DNA of 64,000 bases. Origin: Flavobacteriales bacterium. Its GTDB lineage: Bacteria > Bacteroidota > Bacteroidia > Flavobacteriales_D > Sanyastnellaceae. The notes beneath the pieces were generated by a model, which did no database searches, was not told the DNA's origin, and worked only from the letters and a program-made list of their open reading frames with translations. The position numbers were made by a program, and so were the translations under genes. Below are positions 54,486-62,973 of the stretch, piece by piece (the stretch's first letter is position 1; the number at the start of each line of letters is the position of its first letter). The DNA lies in the NCBI GenBank assembly GCA_022447625.1, contig JAKVAX010000006.1, positions 124,001-188,000 on the forward strand. The letters are read 5' to 3'.

Positions 54486-55187
54486 ATGTTGACAAGAAAT
54501 ACATTCCTTTTTGCATTGGTGGCACTCCTAATGGGAGCATGTACCACTGATCCAAACAGCCCAGGACTAGAGTACATGCCTGATATGTACCGTTCTCCTG
54601 CAGTTGAAGCTTACGTTGACTACGGTATGGACCCTTACCACTTCGGCGAAGCTCAGTACGATTCGTTGAATCACCGTCTTTCTGCGCGCAAACCAGCTGA
54701 CGGTTCTATCGCATACGCAGGTGATGTTCAGCCGTACAACATGCCTTACCCATACCCGAACACTACTGAAGGGTACGAAGAGGCAGCTGAATTGAAGAGT
54801 CCACTTCCAACAACCAAAGCGAATATTGAGCGCGGTAAGGAAGTTTACGAGATCATGTGTATCCACTGCCACGGTGAAGCGGGTAAGGGTGACGGTGCCA
54901 TCTCGAAGAACGGACACATCAAAGGTATTCCTGATTACTCAGGGAAGTTGAAAGATCTTCCAGAAGGAAAAGCGTTCCACTCAATCCACTACGGTAAAGG
55001 GTTAATGGGATCACACGCTTCTCAGATTTCTCAGTACGAGAGATGGCAAGTTGTACAGTACGTAAAAGTGCTTCAGAACGGTGGAACTATGCCAGAGTTC
55101 GATGAGAACGGCAACATGATGGCTGCAGGAGCGGCAAGCGCTGAAGAAGCTACAGAAGAGGTAGCCCCAGAAGAAACTGAAGGATAA
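54486..55187 (+). CDS. actE: Alternative complex III monohaem cytochrome c lipoprotein ActE
   Basis: A 233-residue lipoprotein: the signal peptide ends in a lipobox (LLMGAC), so it is anchored by a lipidated Cys. A cytochrome c domain has the haem site CIHCHGEAGKGDG and the distal Met region KGLMGSH. The C-terminus is acidic. It probably passes electrons to the oxidase. Confidence 0.92.
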   Translation: MLTRNTFLFALVALLMGACTTDPNSPGLEYMPDMYRSPAVEAYVDYGMDPYHFGEAQYDSLNHRLSARKPADGSIAYAGDVQPYNMPYPYPNTTEGYEEAAELKSPLPTTKANIERGKEVYEIMCIHCHGEAGKGDGAISKNGHIKGIPDYSGKLKDLPEGKAFHSIHYGKGLMGSHASQISQYERWQVVQYVKVLQNGGTMPEFDENGNMMAAGAASAEEATEEVAPEETEG

Positions 55188-55223
55188 AAAGAACGATTTT
55201 AACACATTACAGATCATACGATC

Positions 55224-56483
55224 ATGGAATTTAAATTCGAAGGTAGACTCAAGACAGCATCAATGGTCCTTATGGTGATTGGTGTGATTGCATTGGTCGG
55301 AGGCTTCATTACTGATAGCTCTGATCATCACCAACGTTGGTGGGCGAACTTGCTAGTAAATGGATTCTTCTACTTCGCAATCGCATTGGGAGCTTTGTTC
55401 TTCTATGCGTTGCAATATGCGGCTGAAGTAGGTTGGTCAGCGTACATCAAGCGCTTCTTTGAAGCGATGTATGCCTATATCCCATATGGAGCAGCCGTTA
55501 TCCTGATTGTTCTGTTGGCAGGTCAATTCCACGCTCACCACTTGTACCACTGGATGGATCATACGCTTTACCATGAATTTATGGTTGTTGGATCTGATGG
55601 TGCTACAACTTATTCAGATACGAAAGAAGCAGGTGCGGTGCTCAATCCAAATTATGACCACATCATTGCAAATAAATCAGCATATCTAGGAGGTTGGTTC
55701 TTTTGGCTTCGTACGATTGTTTATATCGCGACCTTCGTCATCTTCGCTCGCTTGTTCCGCAAGTGGTCATTGCAAGAAGATGAAGTCGGTGGAACAAAGA
55801 TCCACTTCATGATGTACCGTCGCAGTGCCTTGTTCTTGGTATTCTTCGCGGTATTTAGCTCAACACTTTCATGGGACTGGTTGATGTCAATTGACACGCA
55901 CTGGTTCTCGACATTGTATGGTTGGTACGTATTCTCAGGAATGTGGGTTGGCTGTATGATCTTCGCTTTAGTGAGCTTGCTTTACCTACGCACGAAAGGA
56001 TACTTCCAAGAACTGAATGATTCACACGTACACGATCTAGCTAAGTGGATGTTCGCCATCTCTATGCTTTGGGCGTACCTATGGTTCTCTCAGTTCATGT
56101 TGATCTGGTACTCGAACATTCCGGAAGAGGTGACGTACTTCACTCAGCGAATTTTCACTGATTACAAAGTGCCATTCTTCATTATGTTCTTCATCAACTT
56201 CGCGGTTCCATTCTACGTAATGATCGCTCGTGATGCGAAACGTAATCCAAGATTCATTCTGCCTGTAGCGTTCTTGATCTTTGTGGGACACTTTGTGGAC
56301 ACGTATCTGCTAGTTATCCCCGGAACCATGTTTGATCACAACGAATTTGGTTTTATGGAGGTAGGAATGTTCCTCGGATTCCTTGGATTGTTTGTCTACG
56401 TCACCTTTAACGCATTGTCGAAGGCACCATTGATTGCAAAGAATCATCCATTCCTTCAGGAAAGCCAGGAACTACACCATTGA
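55224..56483 (+). CDS. actF: Alternative complex III membrane subunit ActF
   Basis: A 419-residue membrane protein of about ten spans, related to ActC. WANLLVNGFFYFAIALGALFF and WSQ-type segments near WAYLWFSQFMLIWYSNIPEE match the family. Function follows from position and homology within the quinol:cytochrome c oxidoreductase. Confidence 0.93.
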   Translation: MEFKFEGRLKTASMVLMVIGVIALVGGFITDSSDHHQRWWANLLVNGFFYFAIALGALFFYALQYAAEVGWSAYIKRFFEAMYAYIPYGAAVILIVLLAGQFHAHHLYHWMDHTLYHEFMVVGSDGATTYSDTKEAGAVLNPNYDHIIANKSAYLGGWFFWLRTIVYIATFVIFARLFRKWSLQEDEVGGTKIHFMMYRRSALFLVFFAVFSSTLSWDWLMSIDTHWFSTLYGWYVFSGMWVGCMIFALVSLLYLRTKGYFQELNDSHVHDLAKWMFAISMLWAYLWFSQFMLIWYSNIPEEVTYFTQRIFTDYKVPFFIMFFINFAVPFYVMIARDAKRNPRFILPVAFLIFVGHFVDTYLLVIPGTMFDHNEFGFMEVGMFLGFLGLFVYVTFNALSKAPLIAKNHPFLQESQELHH

Positions 56484-56505
56484 TTGAATAAGAAAGAGAT
56501 TGATC

Positions 56506-57969
56506 ATGAAGCTTTTAATACTTCTAGTTGTTATTGTCGGGATTGTTGCTGTATCGCAGCTAGCCCGTATATATGAGCTGACATCACTTCTTCGTAAGAA
56601 ACGTGAAGAAGAGATCTCCTTTGCAGACAATAAAATGAATGCAAAGATGTGGTTGGTGTTCGGTGTATTGTTCTTTGCTGGCTTTATCTGGCTAATGATA
56701 CGCTACGGTGACTACCAGCCGCCATCAGCATCAGCACACGGTGAAGAGGTGGATACACTCATGTTCTTTAACATGGTGATCATCATCATCGTATTCTTCA
56801 TTGTGAACACATTGCTTTTCTGGTTCGCTTCGAAGTACTACTACCGTAAGGATCGAAAGGCGAAGTTCTTCCCTCACGACAACCGTTTGGAGTTGATATG
56901 GACAGTAATCCCATCCATTGTGTTGGCTGTGATTATTATCTACGGTCTGCGCACTTGGAACGCGATGACAGGAGAAGCGCAAGCTGACGCTATTCAAATT
57001 GAACTCTATTCTAAGCAGTTTGACTGGACAGCACGTTACGCAGGTGCCGATGCTGAGTTCGGATTGGCTAGCTACAACCTGATTACTCCAACGAACCCAC
57101 TAGGTATCGTTACTAAGGAGCGTATGGAAGAAAGCTTGACTGACCTCCAGAAGTCAATCAACAAGCTGAAAGGTGAGCTTGATTATGAGTACGGTCATTT
57201 GATGGCTGAGAAGCATGATCTGGAAGAGCAACTTCACGAAGCAGCGCATGGTCATCACGGCCACGATCATGGAGATAATCACGGCGAAGAACATGCTGAA
57301 GAAGGTCATGATGATCACCACCACGGAATGTCTGAAGAAATGAAGACAGCAATCAATGCACGTATAACGGATATTGATAGAATGTTGGCTGAAACAGACA
57401 AAATTACACGTCTAACTGATGCAGCTTATGAAGCAAAGTCAGAAAAACTTTACCGTCTCGAACGTCAAGTTGAACGTATCGCTGAAATTGATGATTACGA
57501 TTTCAACGGAGTGCAGGCGTGGGAAGCAGGTAAAGATGACCGCATAGTGAAAGGTGAATTCCACATCCCTGTTGGAAGGGAAATCGAATTCGTATTCCGC
57601 TCACGTGATGTCATTCACTCGGCATATATGCCACATTTCCGTGCACAGATGAACTGTGTACCTGGACTACCAACACGCTTTAAAATGACTCCAACGATCA
57701 CAACAGATAGTATGCGTTTGATCATGGATGACGAGGAGTTTGACTACGTATTGCTTTGTAACAAGGTATGTGGAGCAGCGCACTTTAATATGCAAATGAA
57801 GATCGTTGTGGAAACAGAAGAGCAATACAAGGATTGGTTAGAACAACAGGATACCTTCTATGTTGAGGAGGTAAATCAGGAAGAAGCTCCGGCACTTGCA
57901 GCTCAAGAAGCACCGGTACCGGTAGAGGAGGTTGCCGAAGAACCAACAGAGACTGCTTCTCTAAATTAA
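56506..57969 (+). CDS. coxB: Cytochrome c oxidase subunit II with His-rich insert
   Basis: A 487-residue subunit that takes electrons from cytochrome c via the CuA centre. Three hydrophobic segments lie in the first 150 residues. A long helical insert (about 200-330) contains a His-rich block (HGHHGHDHGDNHGEEH, then HDDHHHGM) not needed for CuA. The CuA site is CNKVCGAAHFNM with the upstream His in VIHSAYMPHFRAQMN. An Ala/Pro/Glu-rich tail follows. ATG at 56506 is preferred over TTG at 56500. It is longer than usual CoxB (about 250-350) mainly because of the insert. Confidence 0.93.
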   Translation: MKLLILLVVIVGIVAVSQLARIYELTSLLRKKREEEISFADNKMNAKMWLVFGVLFFAGFIWLMIRYGDYQPPSASAHGEEVDTLMFFNMVIIIIVFFIVNTLLFWFASKYYYRKDRKAKFFPHDNRLELIWTVIPSIVLAVIIIYGLRTWNAMTGEAQADAIQIELYSKQFDWTARYAGADAEFGLASYNLITPTNPLGIVTKERMEESLTDLQKSINKLKGELDYEYGHLMAEKHDLEEQLHEAAHGHHGHDHGDNHGEEHAEEGHDDHHHGMSEEMKTAINARITDIDRMLAETDKITRLTDAAYEAKSEKLYRLERQVERIAEIDDYDFNGVQAWEAGKDDRIVKGEFHIPVGREIEFVFRSRDVIHSAYMPHFRAQMNCVPGLPTRFKMTPTITTDSMRLIMDDEEFDYVLLCNKVCGAAHFNMQMKIVVETEEQYKDWLEQQDTFYVEEVNQEEAPALAAQEAPVPVEEVAEEPTETASLN

Positions 57970-57993
57970 TTAGAACTAGGAAACGTAGGAATA

Positions 57994-59747
57994 ATGGCAC
58001 AAGGACACGAACATCACGAGGAAAGCTTCATTTCGAAGTACGTCTTTTCGATGGATCACAAGATGATCTCGAAGCAGTTCCTTATAACAGCGATCTTTAT
58101 GGGTGTGGTAGCAGTCATGCTATCCATTCTATTCCGCCTTCAGTTGGGGTGGCCAGGAGAATCGTTCGCAATTCTTGAAACACTGCTAGGTAAGTGGGCT
58201 CCCGATGGGGTTCTAGACCGAAACGCATATCTCGCCTTGGTAACGATTCACGGTACCATCATGGTATTCTTCGTACTAACGGGTGGTCTTTCAGGTACTT
58301 TCTCGAACCTACTCATCCCGCTCCAAATTGGAGCGCGTGATATGGCTTCAGGATTCTTGAATATGCTTTCATACTGGTTCTTCCTAGTATCTAGTTTAAT
58401 CATGCTCTTCTCACTCTTCGTTGAAGGTGGTGCAGCCTCTGGAGGTTGGACAATCTATCCTCCGTTGAGTGCATTGCCACAGGCAATGCCAGGGTCAGGT
58501 ATGGGTATGACACTATGGTTGATCTCAATGGTACTCTTCGTAGCATCTTCGCTACTTGGAGGTCTGAACTATATTGTTACGATTGTAAACCTTCGTACGA
58601 AGGGAATGAAAATGACACGTCTTCCATTGACGATTTGGGCATTCCTTGTAACGGCGATTCTAGGCGTACTTTCATTCCCTGTTCTTGTATCAGCAGTAGT
58701 TCTTCTATTGATGGACCGTTCGATGGGAACAGCGTTCTACTTGAGTGATATTCACATCGCAGGAGAAGCACTTGACGTAACTGGGGGTTCACCTATTCTT
58801 TACCAGCACTTGTTCTGGTTGTGCACCCTGAGGTATACATTGTTCTGCTACCAGCATTGGGTATCTCTTCAGAGATTATCTCTACGAATAGCCGTAAGCC
58901 GATCTTCGGTTACCGTGCCATGATCGGATCAATCCTTGCGATCGGATTCCTTTCGTTTATCGTTTGGGGTCACCACATGTTCGTTACAGGTATGAACCCA
59001 TTCATCGGATCAGTATTCGTATTCACTACGCTATTGATTGCGATTCCTTCTGCTGTGAAAGCATTTAATTACATCACAACACTGTGGAAAGGTAACATCA
59101 AGTTTACTCCAGCGATGTTGTTCTCAGTAGGTCTTGTATCGACGTTCGTAACAGGAGGTCTTACAGGAATCATCCTTGCTGATTCTGCGCTCGATGTTAA
59201 CGTACACGATACCTATTTCGTAGTCGCCCACTTCCACATTGTTATGGGTATGTCGGCGATCTTCGGAATGCTTGGCGGTGTCTATCATTGGTTCCCGAAA
59301 ATGTTCGGTCGCATGATGAGTACGAAGTTAGGTTATGCTCACTTCTGGATCACACTTGTAGCGGGATTCGGGGTATTCTTCCCTATGCACTTCGTAGGTC
59401 TTGCTGGTGCTCCTCGTCGTTACTACGAGTACAGCAACTTTGACTACCTCGATTTTGTAATGGACTTGAACCCACTGATCTCGGTATTCGCAATCATTGG
59501 AGGTATTGCTCAGATTTTGTTCCTATACAACTTCTTCTACAGCATCTTCCGCGGTCAGCCTGCTACTGAGAACCCATGGCAGTCGAACACATTGGAGTGG
59601 ACGACACCTGTAGAACGTATCCACGGAAACTGGCCAGGAGCACTTCCTGAAGTACACCGTTGGGCTTACGATTACAGCAACCCGAACTACGAAGAAGACT
59701 TTGTTCCTCAAACTGTTCCTTTGAAAGAAGGGGAAGAGGATCACTGA
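57994..59747 (+). CDS. coxA: Cytochrome c oxidase subunit I, interrupted by a frameshift
   Basis: The haem-copper oxidase catalytic subunit, about 585 residues if joined. The first frame (57994-58923) runs normally to QHLFW and then loses homology; the second frame picks up HPEVYIVLLPALGISSEI at 58821. About 4 bases are missing near 58819-58823, where FFG of FWFFGHPEVY is expected. That motif holds the CuB His and cross-linked Tyr. Later ligands are intact (VHDTYFVVAHFHIV). Since the operon seems otherwise healthy, a sequence error is as likely as a real lesion. No subunit III gene follows in the window. Confidence 0.9.
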
Positions 59748-59776
59748 TCTATATAATATTCCACTAAAGGAGTCCG

Positions 59777-59784
59777 TATCTTTA
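59777..59784 (+). promoter_or_regulatory. -7-like box
   Basis: TATCTTTA, one base from TAnnTTTG, 5 bases before the ATG at 59790, and inside the loop of a 10-base-stem hairpin (59767-59776 with 59805-59814). Confidence 0.4.
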
Positions 59785-59789
59785 AGACA

Positions 59790-60455
59790 ATGTCAATGAA
59801 GGTCCGGACTCTTTGTTTGTCTCTACTTTTTCTCGCCTACGGCGGAATCGGTGCCGTAGCTCAAGATGAGCTACCGGAATTGACCGACTCATTGGCCGTG
59901 GCCTTCGAACAAGAGCCTAAGCTCTTTGGGAGATTTGGTTCAACGAATGCCTTCATCACCGGAAGACCCGTTCGTACCTATGGAATCAAAGGAGGGGTCT
60001 CCTTTGGAGAACGTGTGAATGTGGGCATTGGCTACCACTGGCTCAAACATGGTGATACTTATATTTTCGACAACGATGGAGTAGAAGAGATCAGGGAACT
60101 TCGTCTCAGTTACATCGCTCCCTTTTTTGAATACGCTTTCATCCATAAGCGTAAATGGGAAGTCACCATTCCCTTCCAACTTGGATTAGGCAGAAGTTAT
60201 GAACTACTTGGAGACACCAATGGAAACGGAGACGCTTCCGCGCGAGCGAAAAGAAACGCCAGCACAGTCATCCTCTACGAACCGGGAATGGCCATTGAAT
60301 ACCGCTTACTCAAATACTTCGGCGTAGGTGCCGGTGTTGGATTCCGTTTCATGCTCAAAAACAACCGAAACATCGATCAGCAATTCACCGCCCCCACCTG
60401 GGAACTCCGCTTCCGTATCCGTTTCGGTCAGATCTACAGAGACATCATAGAATAG
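59790..60455 (+). CDS. Outer-membrane beta-barrel-like protein
   Basis: A 221-residue exported protein: signal peptide ends GGIGAVAQD, then alternating hydrophobic/polar strands with aromatic ends ([19 protein letters not shown], then [20 protein letters not shown], then ELRFRIRF). The pattern fits a small outer-membrane beta barrel of about eight strands, function unknown. A dispersed-motif copy (60236-60251) lies in the segment DASARAK. It is the gene after coxA but has its own -7-like box. Confidence 0.75.
   Translation: MSMKVRTLCLSLLFLAYGGIGAVAQDELPELTDSLAVAFEQEPKLFGRFGSTNAFITGRPVRTYGIKGGVSFGERVNVGIGYHWLKHGDTYIFDNDGVEEIRELRLSYIAPFFEYAFIHKRKWEVTIPFQLGLGRSYELLGDTNGNGDASARAKRNASTVILYEPGMAIEYRLLKYFGVGAGVGFRFMLKNNRNIDQQFTAPTWELRFRIRFGQIYRDIIE
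60236..60251 (-). repeat. Dispersed iterated motif, coding copy
   Basis: TTCCGCGCGAGCGAAA on the plus strand, one central mismatch from consensus, read as SARAK. Confidence 0.6.
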
Positions 60456-60464
60456 AAGATGGAT

Positions 60465-60499
60465 CGTTCAACTTTCAACGTTCCTCGTTCAACCTTCCT
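60465..60499. repeat. Heptad repeat tract F
   Basis: Five 7-base units CGTTCAA, CTTTCAA, CGTTCCT, CGTTCAA, CCTTCCT ending 4 bases before the ruvB -7 box. Confidence 0.75.
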
Positions 60500-60503
60500 T
60501 TCG

Positions 60504-60511
60504 TACATTTG
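60504..60511 (+). promoter_or_regulatory. -7 box 3 bases from the ruvB start
   Basis: TACATTTG fits TAnnTTTG. Transcription starting 4-8 bases downstream would begin at or inside the ATG at 60515. Confidence 0.6.
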
Positions 60512-60514
60512 ACT

Positions 60515-61534
60515 ATGTCGTCTTTTGATTTCCATGATGAGGCTGCGAATAGCTCTGCAGAAGAGCTAGAGCGCGTGTTGAGACCCCAAACCTTCGATGA
60601 CTTTACCGGACAACGTCAGGCCTTGGATAACCTCCAGATTTTCGTTGCTGCCGCAAAGCAACGTGAAGAAGCGCTAGACCACGTACTATTGCATGGCCCT
60701 CCAGGATTGGGAAAGACCACATTAGCCAACATCATTTCTATGGAAATGGGGGTGGATATCAAGACCACTTCGGGACCAGTTTTAGACAAGCCGGGTGATT
60801 TGGCCGGACTTCTCACCAACCTCGAAGAAAATGACGTCTTGTTCATAGATGAAATCCACCGGATGTCTCCGGTGATTGAAGAGTACTTGTACTCAGCAAT
60901 GGAAGATTACCGTATCGACTTGGTGATAGATACCGGTCCAAATGCGCGTACCGTACAGATTGATTTGAATCCATTCACCTTGGTAGGTGCTACGACGCGT
61001 TCTGGGCTTCTTACAGCGCCATTACGGGCTCGTTTCGGTATCAATCTACGTCTGACCTATTACGACTCTAAAACGCTCACAGATATCGTAGAACGAAGCG
61101 CAGGTATTCTGAACATACCGATCAAGCCTGAAGCTTCTTATGAAATCGCTTCAAGATCCAGAGGTACGCCTCGTATTGCGAACGCATTGCTGCGTCGAGT
61201 ACGTGACTTTGCTCAGATCAAAGGAGATGGTACGATCAATTCTGAAATCACCCACATGGCCCTTAACGCCCTCAATGTAGATGGTAAGGGACTGGATGAA
61301 ATGGACAATCGTATACTCACGACGATCATCGAGAAGTTCAAGGGTGGTCCTGTGGGATTGACTACGATTGCTACGGCAGTGGGTGAAGATGCCGGTACAC
61401 TTGAAGAAGTATATGAGCCATTCTTAATCCAAGAAGGCTTCTTGGTGCGTACCCCACGTGGTAGACAGGCCACAGAATTGGCATTCGCACACCTAGGCAA
61501 GGTTCCTGGCGGTAAAGACCAGCTCCTATTCTAA
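60515..61534 (+). CDS. ruvB: Holliday junction branch migration helicase RuvB
   Basis: A 339-residue AAA+ motor that drives branch migration with Ruv[13 protein letters not shown] is the family N-terminus, [15 protein letters not shown] is Walker [16 protein letters not shown] Walker B, and [18 protein letters not shown] the sensor and arginine finger region. A C-terminal winged helix completes it. ATG at 60515 is preferred to TTG at 60509, which lies in the -7 box. queG starts 1 base after its stop. Confidence 0.96.
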   Translation: MSSFDFHDEAANSSAEELERVLRPQTFDDFTGQRQALDNLQIFVAAAKQREEALDHVLLHGPPGLGKTTLANIISMEMGVDIKTTSGPVLDKPGDLAGLLTNLEENDVLFIDEIHRMSPVIEEYLYSAMEDYRIDLVIDTGPNARTVQIDLNPFTLVGATTRSGLLTAPLRARFGINLRLTYYDSKTLTDIVERSAGILNIPIKPEASYEIASRSRGTPRIANALLRRVRDFAQIKGDGTINSEITHMALNALNVDGKGLDEMDNRILTTIIEKFKGGPVGLTTIATAVGEDAGTLEEVYEPFLIQEGFLVRTPRGRQATELAFAHLGKVPGGKDQLLF

Positions 61535-61535
61535 C

Positions 61536-62471
61536 ATGACGAGCGCAGAGCTCAAGGCGGCAGAAAACAGCAAACTCATCAAGGGTCTTGCTGCTGAATG
61601 CGGTTTCCTTCATTGCAGTATTTCGAAGGCTGATTTCCTAGAAGAAGAAGCCTCAAGATTATCTCAATGGTTGAAAGATGATCGACATGGGAAGATGGGT
61701 TACATGGCCAATCACTTTGACAAGCGACTTGATCCTCGACTATTGGTTCCAGGTTCCAAATCGGTGGTGACTCTCTTGTACAATTATTACAATCCTCAGA
61801 AGCAAACAAAAGACGCTCCGAAGCTTTCGATGTATGCCTATGGTGAAGACTACCATTATGTGGTCAAACGCCATATGAAAACGCTCGTTGAGCGCATTGA
61901 AGAGCGGATTGGTAAAGTAGAAGGAAGAGCATTTGTAGATTCTGCACCGGTGCTTGACAAAGCATGGGCCGTGCGCTCAGGAGCTGGGTGGATGGGGAAG
62001 CACACCAATGTCATTCGAAAACAGGAGGGGAGTTACTTCTTCATTGCTGAGTTGATTATTGACTTAGAGCTGACACCAGATGGTCCTACTACAGACCACT
62101 GCGGAAAGTGCACCGCATGTATAGATGCTTGTCCTACCGGTGCCATCATTCAACCATACACGGTAGATGGTTCGCGATGTATCAGCTACTTCACCATTGA
62201 ATTAAAGGAGGCGATTCCTCAAGAGGTAAAAGGGCAATTCGACGATTGGATGTTTGGTTGCGATATCTGTCAAGAGGTGTGTCCGTGGAATCGCTTTGCG
62301 AAAGCACATAACGAACCAGCCTTCGAGCCAAAAGAAGGAACGCTTGACATGGATCGATCCGATTGGGTCGATATTACAAAAGAGGTGTTCAATGACATTT
62401 TCCGCAAGTCTGCGGTGAAGCGAACAGGGTATGAAGGGTTAACGAGAAATATTCGTTTCCTAGGAGATTAA
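61536..62471 (+). CDS. queG: Epoxyqueuosine reductase
   Basis: A 311-residue cobalamin and iron-sulfur enzyme that performs the last step of queuosine synthesis in t[22 protein letters not shown] near residue 55 is diagnostic; [19 protein letters not shown] contains the catalytic Asp, and [16 protein letters not shown] and [11 protein letters not shown] bind two 4Fe-4S clusters. It is coupled to ruvB. Its TAA overlaps the TAA of the converging small gene within TTAA. Confidence 0.95.
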   Translation: MTSAELKAAENSKLIKGLAAECGFLHCSISKADFLEEEASRLSQWLKDDRHGKMGYMANHFDKRLDPRLLVPGSKSVVTLLYNYYNPQKQTKDAPKLSMYAYGEDYHYVVKRHMKTLVERIEERIGKVEGRAFVDSAPVLDKAWAVRSGAGWMGKHTNVIRKQEGSYFFIAELIIDLELTPDGPTTDHCGKCTACIDACPTGAIIQPYTVDGSRCISYFTIELKEAIPQEVKGQFDDWMFGCDICQEVCPWNRFAKAHNEPAFEPKEGTLDMDRSDWVDITKEVFNDIFRKSAVKRTGYEGLTRNIRFLGD

Positions 62472-62659
62472 GCGATGGCGTGTGGGAATGATTCCTGAAT
62501 GATATCTCCATAGATTGTGCCGAATTGCTGTACACACCAATTCTTTAGTGCAGGGATATCTTCTTTGCTTAAGCGAGAAATCGCTTTTTTCAATTCTTTC
62601 TTGAAGAGTAGACGGTCAAAACTCACCTTCGTCAAGATTTTCTTGCAGAACTCCAACAT
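62468..62659 (-). CDS. Small conserved-looking hypothetical protein, 63 residues
   Basis: A basic helical protein, [20 protein letters not shown] followed by [14 protein letters not shown] and ending [13 protein letters not shown]. An open frame reaches back to 62779 but the ATG at 62659 begins the well-formed part. It resembles small Bacteroidota proteins of about 60 residues, recalled from general familiarity and not verified; function unknown. It converges with queG, sharing TTAA for both stop codons. Confidence 0.65.
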   Translation of the reverse strand: MLEFCKKILTKVSFDRLLFKKELKKAISRLSKEDIPALKNWCVQQFGTIYGDIIQESFPHAIA

Positions 62660-62973
62660 ATCTTCCAGGTTTTTTGGGCGGGACCTAAAAATACGAATTG
62701 CTCTTCCAGAGATGCTAGTAGGTGCCACAAATGTTGTTAACAGATGGGTGTGGCAGGGGGGCGTATTTCTTTGGTCCATTATCTGACGCGAAAGTGGTGC
62801 TTTTTATTGTGTTCACTTGTAGGAATCAGTCTTACTTTGGCTTCTCTTTACATGCGATCGATGGCTGCTGATAAAGATCATTCTCGATCAACGCATTGAA
62901 AGCCGTACCTTTGCAGCTCGTTCACTCCGAAAGTCGGTTTGAAGTGGTATCACGTATAACATGTAATTGTACG
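62660..62973. other. Intergenic region of about 310 bases
   Basis: It separates the small minus-strand gene from the trhO-like gene. Apart from the -7 box at 62906-62913 I see no terminator, RNA gene, heptad tract or motif copy here. Confidence 0.6.
62906..62913 (+). promoter_or_regulatory. -7 box of the trhO-like gene
   Basis: TACCTTTG fits TAnnTTTG, 60 bases before the ATG at 62974. Confidence 0.5.

Noticed and set aside
62517-62786. Plus-strand 89-codon frame downstream of queG
   Set aside because: It is the antisense reading of the small minus-strand gene, which has the better start and composition.
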